Part shown: in pieces, positions 58,866-64,000 of the stretch
Layout: each line of letters starts with the position of its first letter
How positions within the stretch are numbered: position 1 is the first letter of the stretch
Assembly (NCBI GenBank): GCA_963667575.2
Contig: CAXXHY010000008.1
Span: 196,432 to 260,431, forward strand
DNA: 64,000 nt
Direction: 5' to 3'
Source: G963665495 sp963667575
GTDB lineage: Bacteria; Desulfobacterota; Desulfovibrionia; Desulfovibrionales; Desulfovibrionaceae
Translations under genes and position numbers: made by a program
Notes under the pieces: model-generated
What the model was told of the DNA's origin: nothing
The model's database searches: none
The model's input: only the letters and a program-made list of their open reading frames with translations

Positions 58866-60455
58866 TCAACGACGTCTTGCAGCGCCATGGGCGCCTAGAA
58901 GCCCCAACAGGAGCATCAGGAAACCCAAAGTGCCGGGAAAGGGAATGGCGGTGGGAGTTCCTCCGGAATCGTCGTCTCCCGGCTTTTCCTCTACAGGAAT
59001 GGGCACAATGCGCGTGCTGACAAAGATCTGATAGTATGTGCCGTCGCTTTGCTGCCAGACAATGACGCTGCTGCTCCGGCTGTTGCAGGCTACCTGCGGC
59101 ACATACGCATATGCTACGCCGGGATTGATGGCGTCGTCCGCAGAGGTCGGATATGTCCAGGCGCTGTCGCGATATTCGGCAAGGAACAGCTGTTTGATAT
59201 CGTTGTCAGTATCTGTTGATTTATCGACGCCTCTCCAGAGGAGAACAGCGTTGTCGTTATCGTCCACAGCCACCTGCGGATAGGTGGCCGCCATATCGGT
59301 GGGGCTGATGGATTCGTTGATTGTGTATTTCTCCGGCACATCCCAGGCTCCGTTCGCGAATTCAGCTTTGAAGATGCGATATCTACTGGCAGCCGAGCGT
59401 GACCATGTTGCGAGTATTTTTCCGTTGTTGTTCATGGCCACCGAAGCCTGGTCCAGGGTCGCTCCGGTTTGATCAATGGTTTCGTCTGTCCAGGTATCGT
59501 TGCTGTAGCTGTATCTGCTGGCGAATATTCCTTTAGGGTCAGCGTATGTTGCTACATCTCCAGTCACATACTTTCTCCAGATTATCACGGCATCACCGCT
59601 ATCGTTTATGGCAACCTGTGGAAGAGAGCTTTTCGTAGTGGTTTGGGTTACAGCAGTGCCGGCCTGGGAAGTTGCCTGCCAGTCATTGTTGCGATAATTT
59701 TTTCTGTATGTTTTGTATGTATAAATATAATACTGAACACCATTGTTAATAGGTGTTAAACCGGTATTTATTTCATCATTCCAGACAATTACAGTACTTC
59801 CGTTATTGCCCATTGCAAGGCTGAAATCAGATATGTAATATTTATTTGTAAAATCTGTAAGTTGTGTTGTCCCGGACCATGATCCGTTACGGTATTCATT
59901 GGTAAAAAGGACAGATCCAGTTGAACTGCCTATATTTTGATCCCAGGCAATGACAATGTTGCCGCTGTCGTCCATGGCAACTTCAGTTGTATCTATTGAT
60001 TTCCCCGTAGCACTGACGAGTTCCGGTTCTCCCCAGGATCCGTTATGGTATTCGCATTTGTATACAGCGCAATTAGTACTTGATGAATACTGCACCCAGA
60101 CGATGATGGCGTCGCCGTTGTTGTTCATGGCGACTCTGGCACCAGATACGTATTTCGTGGCGTTGCTGACGTAGTCGCTTAATGAAGCCGGATTGGTCCA
60201 GACACCGTTGCGGTACTCGCTTTTGAAGACCTGTTCCGTATTCGAGCCTGTATCCTGTGTCCAGACAACGATGATGTTGTTGTTGTCGTCCATGGCCACT
60301 CGCGGGCTGGAGGCGAACGTTCCGTCCGGACTGATATTGTTGGTAAGCGAGCCGGGGTGGGTCCAGGTGACTGTTTGCGCATGGCCGCAGATTCCGGACA
60401 CGTGCAGCAGCAGGCCGCACAGCATCAAGGCCGCGAACAGGTGTGTGTTGCGCAT
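58866..60455 (-). CDS. Secreted eight-repeat protein with C-terminal hydrophobic anchor
   Basis: A 529-residue exported protein. The signal peptide is MRNTHLFAALMLCGLLLHVSG with cleavage near CGHAQ. About eight repeats of 50-65 residues share the core VAMDDNNNIIVVW / VAMNNNGDAIIVW, followed by a polar loop and an EYRNGxW segment; this looks like a beta-propeller. The C-terminus has an acidic spacer (EEKPGDDDSGG), then IPFPGTLGFLMLLLGLLGAHG and a basic AARRR end, a sorting-like tail. No catalytic motif is seen. The shared element copy 2 lies about 110-160 bases upstream. Codon use is more AT-rich in the middle (59690-59960) than in neighbours. Confidence 0.72.
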   Translation of the reverse strand: MRNTHLFAALMLCGLLLHVSGICGHAQTVTWTHPGSLTNNISPDGTFASSPRVAMDDNNNIIVVWTQDTGSNTEQVFKSEYRNGVWTNPASLSDYVSNATKYVSGARVAMNNNGDAIIVWVQYSSSTNCAVYKCEYHNGSWGEPELVSATGKSIDTTEVAMDDSGNIVIAWDQNIGSSTGSVLFTNEYRNGSWSGTTQLTDFTNKYYISDFSLAMGNNGSTVIVWNDEINTGLTPINNGVQYYIYTYKTYRKNYRNNDWQATSQAGTAVTQTTTKSSLPQVAINDSGDAVIIWRKYVTGDVATYADPKGIFASRYSYSNDTWTDETIDQTGATLDQASVAMNNNGKILATWSRSAASRYRIFKAEFANGAWDVPEKYTINESISPTDMAATYPQVAVDDNDNAVLLWRGVDKSTDTDNDIKQLFLAEYRDSAWTYPTSADDAINPGVAYAYVPQVACNSRSSSVIVWQQSDGTYYQIFVSTRIVPIPVEEKPGDDDSGGTPTAIPFPGTLGFLMLLLGLLGAHGAARRR

Positions 60456-60559
60456 GCTATCTCCTCGTCTGAATCCATGGCTGACGGCGATTGTTCGTTC
60501 GGGCCGGCGACCGGCTCAGGAACATAAAATCGCGCATCCGCCATGCGTCATGAATACGA

Positions 60560-60615
60560 GTAGCCTACCAAACGCAGAAGTATTGTCTGTAGGAAGAGTC
60601 AGGGAGATTGTGTGG
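60560..60615 (-). promoter_or_regulatory. Shared upstream element, copy 2 (before the eight-repeat protein)
   Basis: TACCAA (60566), 12 bases, TGTCTGTAGGAA (60584-60595), 8 bases, GAGATTGTGT (60604-60613): the same blocks and spacing as copy 1. On the minus strand, CAGACA, 16 bases, TAGGCT could be the promoter. The NarL-type regulator gene ends 50 bases away. Confidence 0.7.
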
Positions 60616-60664
60616 TGTCATTTCCCGACAAGCTGTGGGGCAGCTTCTGTAATGCCAATGCGCG

Positions 60665-61300
60665 TTATTTACGCCAGTTCAGAGCCCTTTTGCGCAGTGC
60701 CTTCATGCCGCGCAGGTTTAGCTTTTCCTGAATGCGCGCATAGTATGTCTGCACGGTGTGGGCGCTGATATGGAGCTTGTCGGCAATGTCGTTGTTGGTT
60801 TCGCCTTTGCCGAGCATGTCCATGATCTGTTCCTCGCGCGCGCTCAAAATGCCCTGGGCGGCGGGTTCGTCGCTCAGAACCCGGCTGGCCAGTCCGTGGG
60901 AAGCCCTGGGGCTGATGTAGCGCTTGCCCGAGGCAATCTCTGCGAGGGCTTCCAGGAGTACGTTGGGACCTTCGCGTTTGGTCACATAGCCCTGTGCCCC
61001 GCGCTTGAAGGCCTGTTCGATGGTGCCCCAGTTTTCGTGCATGGAGTAGACCAGTGCGGCAATGTTCCGTTGTTGCAGTGCGTCCAGGAGGTCGAGTCCG
61101 TTTTCTTCGGCCAGGGAAAGATCCAGCAGCACCACGTCGGCGTCGCAGGAATCAATACGCTCCAGCAGTTCGGCCTGGTTTTCCGCTTCTCCGCAGATGG
61201 TGTAGCCCACATGGGACAGCAGCATGGCCAGACCGGCCCGCATGGTGGGATGATCGTCGATCAGAAAAATGCGTACGGCGGTGGTAGGGGTATTGCTCAT
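60665..61300 (-). CDS. LuxR/NarL-family response regulator
   Basis: A 211-residue regulator. The receiver (residues 8-125) has RIFLIDDHPTMRAGL with the acidic pair, phospho-acceptor Asp in DVVLLDLSLAEENG (about 58) and the Lys in GYVTKREGP. The DNA-binding domain (about 145-208) has LSAREEQIMDMLGKGETNNDIADKL (in parts: LSAREEQIMDML, GETNNDIADKLHIS) with VQTYYARIQEKL as recognition helix. Its ATG overlaps the sensor kinase stop (ATGA), so that kinase is the partner. The shared elements at 58755 and 60560 are likely targets, but this is inference. Confidence 0.9.
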   Translation of the reverse strand: MSNTPTTAVRIFLIDDHPTMRAGLAMLLSHVGYTICGEAENQAELLERIDSCDADVVLLDLSLAEENGLDLLDALQQRNIAALVYSMHENWGTIEQAFKRGAQGYVTKREGPNVLLEALAEIASGKRYISPRASHGLASRVLSDEPAAQGILSAREEQIMDMLGKGETNNDIADKLHISAHTVQTYYARIQEKLNLRGMKALRKRALNWRK

Positions 61301-63330
61301 GGGAGATCCTTTTCCTCAACAGAAGAGGTTTCATTGTCGCAGAGCAGCGAACAGCTGATGATGGTGCCGCTGGGGCTGGCGTCGCGGATGGCGAATTCGC
61401 CGCCGATGACCCGTGCGCGGTAACGCATGATGTGCATTCCCAGGCCGCCGGGCGTGGAGGAATCCGCGGCAACGTGTCCGATGCCGTCGTCGCGGACTTC
61501 CAGGCGTAAATGTTTGTCCGCCGAACATTCCAGGCTGATGATCACCTGGCTGGGGGAAGCGTGTTTGACCGCATTGTTTACGGCCTCCTGGGCAATGCGG
61601 AAGAGCTGGACCAGATGCTCGTTGCTGCAGGATTCGCAGGCCAGATTTTCCTTGTATTCGATACGTACGCCGCTGGATTCGCTCATGCGCCGGGCCAGAT
61701 CCTCCAGGCAGGGGCCCGTACCGAAGTCCGCGTGCTCCACCGGCCACAGACCGCGCGAAAGGTCATAGGCCTGCCCCACGGAGTCTTCCAGCAACGCGGA
61801 TATTTCCTTGATTATGGCTGCCGTTACCGGATTCTCCTGGGGGGACATTTCCAGAACCCCGCAGCGCAGCCGGATGCCGCCAAGGCTCTGGCAGATGCCG
61901 TCGTGCAGGTCGTGGCTGATGCGCCGCCGTTCCTCTTCGCTCACCCGTACGATTTCCCGTTCCAGTCTGTTGCGTTCGTCCATTTCCGCGCGCAGGGCGA
62001 TGTTTTTGGCGTCCATGGTCCGGGAAAGGCTTTCCACTGTGCTGAAGGCGTTGGAAAAGCGCAGGGCCAGGGCAAAGGCCTGGGACAGAATGAGGGCAAC
62101 GGTGGCCATGGGGAAAATCGTCTCCGGACTGGTCCCCACGAGATGGAAGAAAATTTCGCCATAAGCCGTGGCCGCCAGGAAAAAGCAGCCGACCAGAAGA
62201 ATCAGCGAACTGACGTAGCCCCGTTTGACGCAGATGCCCAGCTGGATGGTGGCGCAGGTCACCACAATCAGCGAGGGCGGAACAAAATAGGGGAACACCA
62301 CGTATATCGTATAGTACGGGGCAAAGAACACGAAGGGCAGAAAGGCCAGGCTTTTGAAGTCGCAGAAATACTGCAGTTGTACAATGAACACGTCCGGAAA
62401 CAGCGACCTGTAGAAGCGATAGAGCAGCGAATTGGAAAAGACATAGCAGGTCAGTCCGATGTTGCCCACGATCATGGAATCCGCATGGGGAAAGAAATAG
62501 AGGGCCAGCCATTCGGAAGCGTCCATGGTCGCGTACATGACCATGAGTACCAGGGCGTATCCTCCCACGTAGAGCGGGGAGGGGTCTTTTTTGCGCAGAA
62601 AATAGAGCACGAAGTGGTAGATGGCGATGCTCAGCAGACCGCCGCAAAAGAGCATGGCCCAGCACCACGTACGCATGTGCGCCTGATGCAATTCCCCCGG
62701 GGCGGACAGCAGGATGGGATAATGAACGCCCCCGCGGCGGAAATGGTAGTTGGAAATCTGCAGCACCAGATCCAGGGGGTTCCCGTGGCTGGTGATGTCG
62801 CCGAAAGCAATGGTCCGCTCAGGGGATGTGTTGGCGGGGCTGGTGCCCACTTTTCCCACGCCGAGCACCAACTTTCCATCAGCCCAGAGCCGGTAGGCCG
62901 AGCCGATGGAAAATACGCGGGATTTCCCAGCGGCGTTCGCCCGGACCGGGCACGATCCGCAGGTGAAAGGTGGCGTAGCCCCTGGGGGGGCAACGCGCGG
63001 CCATTCAGTTGGAGATCCTTCCAGAAGCCGGGGAAAGCGAGCAGCCCGGTTCGCTGCGGAGGAGTGGATCCGGATTGGAAAGAGTCCGGGGAAAGCAGTT
63101 CGTTCCAGTAGAATTCCCAGGGGGCCTTTGAGCTCCAGAGGACCATCTCTGGCGGCATCCCATTGGGAAAGATTCAGAACGCCGTTGGCTGCCTCGGGCG
63201 AGCGGGCATCCGGTCGGGAACAGCCCGTACCGGCCAGCAAAACCAGCAGAAGCAGAACGGCCAGGCCGGCTGCCGGGCGTGCGGGGAGCGTTGACGGCGG
63301 GCGCACGCCAGAAAACAACGCGTGGTGCAT
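61297..63330 (-). CDS. 7TM sensor histidine kinase (7TMR-DISM type), with three compensating frameshifts
   Basis: About 677 residues. A signal or anchor segment is followed by a periplasmic 7TMR-DISM-like domain. Seven membrane segments lie at about residues 220-415 (AMLFCGGLLSIAIYHFVLYF; VLMVMYATM). The C-terminal NarX-type kinase has RISHDLHDGICQSLGGI (phospho-His near 475) and ATPase motifs LVQLFRIAQEAVNNAVKHA (in parts: AQEAVNNAVKHA), DDGIGH and GGLGMHIM. Between 63130 and 62905 three single-base insertions shift the frame and jointly restore it: the true sequence there probably reads LKGPWEFYWNELLSPDSF and LPPQGYATFHLRIVPG. The region as given is therefore partly wrong at protein level. 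TTG/ATG start at 63330-63333 uncertain. Coupled to the NarL-type regulator. Confidence 0.85.
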   Translation of the reverse strand: MHHALFSGVRPPSTLPARPAAGLAVLLLLVLLAGTGCSRPDARSPEAANGVLNLSQWDAARDGPLELKGPLGILLERTAFPGLFPIRIHSSAANRAARFPRLLEGSPTEWPRVAPPGATPPFTCGSCPVRANAAGKSRVFSIGSAYRLWADGKLVLGVGKVGTSPANTSPERTIAFGDITSHGNPLDLVLQISNYHFRRGGVHYPILLSAPGELHQAHMRTWCWAMLFCGGLLSIAIYHFVLYFLRKKDPSPLYVGGYALVLMVMYATMDASEWLALYFFPHADSMIVGNIGLTCYVFSNSLLYRFYRSLFPDVFIVQLQYFCDFKSLAFLPFVFFAPYYTIYVVFPYFVPPSLIVVTCATIQLGICVKRGYVSSLILLVGCFFLAATAYGEIFFHLVGTSPETIFPMATVALILSQAFALALRFSNAFSTVESLSRTMDAKNIALRAEMDERNRLEREIVRVSEEERRRISHDLHDGICQSLGGIRLRCGVLEMSPQENPVTAAIIKEISALLEDSVGQAYDLSRGLWPVEHADFGTGPCLEDLARRMSESSGVRIEYKENLACESCSNEHLVQLFRIAQEAVNNAVKHASPSQVIISLECSADKHLRLEVRDDGIGHVAADSSTPGGLGMHIMRYRARVIGGEFAIRDASPSGTIISCSLLCDNETSSVEEKDLP

Positions 63331-63529
63331 CAAAAAAATACTGGCCGTTGGTTAGCAGGTTGTTGGAAGCCGTACGCCGTTTCTGTCACGATCCCCCAGC
63401 ATGATAGTATGGGAAAACCTATGCCTTAAACCCGGCAATAGTCAACCGGCACGGCAGACGTGCCGTGGCGAAGTGGAATGGGCAGAAAACAGGGGCGTTG
63501 TTTCTTGTTGAAAACAGCAACTATCCACG

Positions 63530-64000
63530 TCAGCGGCGCAGCACGGCGCAGCCTGTTGCCGCCAACGTCAGGGCCAGAAGCAGGGCCGCCCCTCAGGGGA
63601 ACGCTGCTGGCTGCAGTGCCTGAGGATGCGGTGATAAAGGTCTGGTCGTCGCCGTACACTGTGCTTGCGCCGCTGTTGTTGGTGGCATAGGCCCGGATGT
63701 AATAGGTGGTGGAGGGCAGAAGGCCACTGAGGATGACGCTGAAAGGATTGGTGGAACTGCCCGCAGAAACGCACTGGCTGGGAGAGGGGCTGGTGCCGTA
63801 GCAGACACCTCTGTCGGTTATGGGCGTGGTGCCGGACGAGTTGAGTTCGCCGCCGGTCACGACGCTGCTGCTGGAGATGGAAGTCGCAGCGGACGTGGTG
63901 AGAACAGGCAGGGCGGACATGCAGACGTAGGCCGCGCCCGTATCGGATTCGTCGCCATAGGCGCCAAGGAGGATGTTCTTGCCGGATATGGACACCCAGT
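63530..64000 (-). CDS. Partial secreted propeller/FN3-like protein, paralogue of 55224-56867, frameshifted near its end
   Basis: The gene enters from beyond the window; the frame is open to base 64000. Visible parts are one FG-GAP-like repeat (VSISGKNILLGAYGDE, GAAYV), one FN3-like module (GVCYGTSPSPSQCVSAG; TTYYIRAYATNN) and an Ala/Ser linker. In the given frame the sequence runs on to 63426 with an implausible tail. Removing one base near 63590-63600 (CCCCTCAGGGG region) gives a hydrophobic tail ALLLALTLAATGCAVLRR and a stop at 63530, matching the anchor of the paralogue. I take the corrected end. It lies upstream of the sensor kinase, so a two-component pair is bracketed by similar exported proteins. 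Confidence 0.62.

Overview
The window looks like chromosome from a Desulfovibrionales-type sulfate reducer. GC is moderately high. The main pointer is one aromatic amino acid operon that joins the archaeal-style entry (ADH synthase plus 3-dehydroquinate synthase II) to pheA, aroA, tyrA and trpEGDCFBA, a layout known from Desulfovibrio. The genus cannot be fixed from sequence alone. No rRNA, tRNA, IS element, prophage or CRISPR array was seen.

Layout. (1) 1-4.1 kb, minus: FadR-type regulator, metallo-beta-lactamase-fold protein and TRAP transporter dctPQM (dctM is cut by the window edge). (2) 4.2-5.5 kb: an unknown gene under a Fur-box promoter, a 53-aa ORF and an inverted repeat. (3) 5.5-9.3 kb, plus: malQ and a GAF/HD-GYP/pseudo-receiver protein. 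(4) 9.3-14.6 kb: phenylacetate-CoA ligase (minus), purD-purE (plus), and a fetAB-like ABC exporter with a small zinc-ribbon-like protein (minus). (5) 14.8-18.2 kb, plus: a secreted FN3-like protein and mutL. (6) 18.2-26.4 kb, minus: a long gene string of radical SAM protein, RNase G/E, queH, phosphoesterase, Ser/Thr kinase, YkgJ-type protein, hldD and an HDOD protein; three of these genes carry frameshifts. (7) 27.2-32.3 kb, minus: a 1377-aa hybrid kinase and a receiver-GGDEF protein. (8) 32.6-34.5 kb, plus: a membrane protein and a eukaryote-type bifunctional PFK-2/FBPase-2. (9) 34.5-39.8 kb: flagellin, cheY, HEAT-receiver and cheX, then a TPR protein. (10) 39.9-41.3 kb: a GT39-like membrane glycosyltransferase. 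(11) 41.5-55.1 kb, minus: the aromatic operon. (12) 55.2-64 kb, minus: secreted beta-propeller/FN3 proteins with hydrophobic C-terminal tails, a Tat-exported metallohydrolase and a LuxR-type two-component system.

Three points stand out. First, the aromatic operon is preceded by an apparent transcription attenuator: a 36-codon leader peptide with a run of Tyr, Phe and Trp codons, followed by a strong terminator. Composite hairpin repeats also sit inside and at the end of the operon. Second, two genes beside the two-component system share an upstream element of about 50 bp with identical internal spacing, which suggests a small regulon. Third, five genes carry single-base frameshifts, mostly at short homopolymers. 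One gene carries three that cancel out. These are either base-call errors or real decay, and any protein-level reading of those genes needs this in mind.

The hexamer CGTACG is strikingly common across the whole window.
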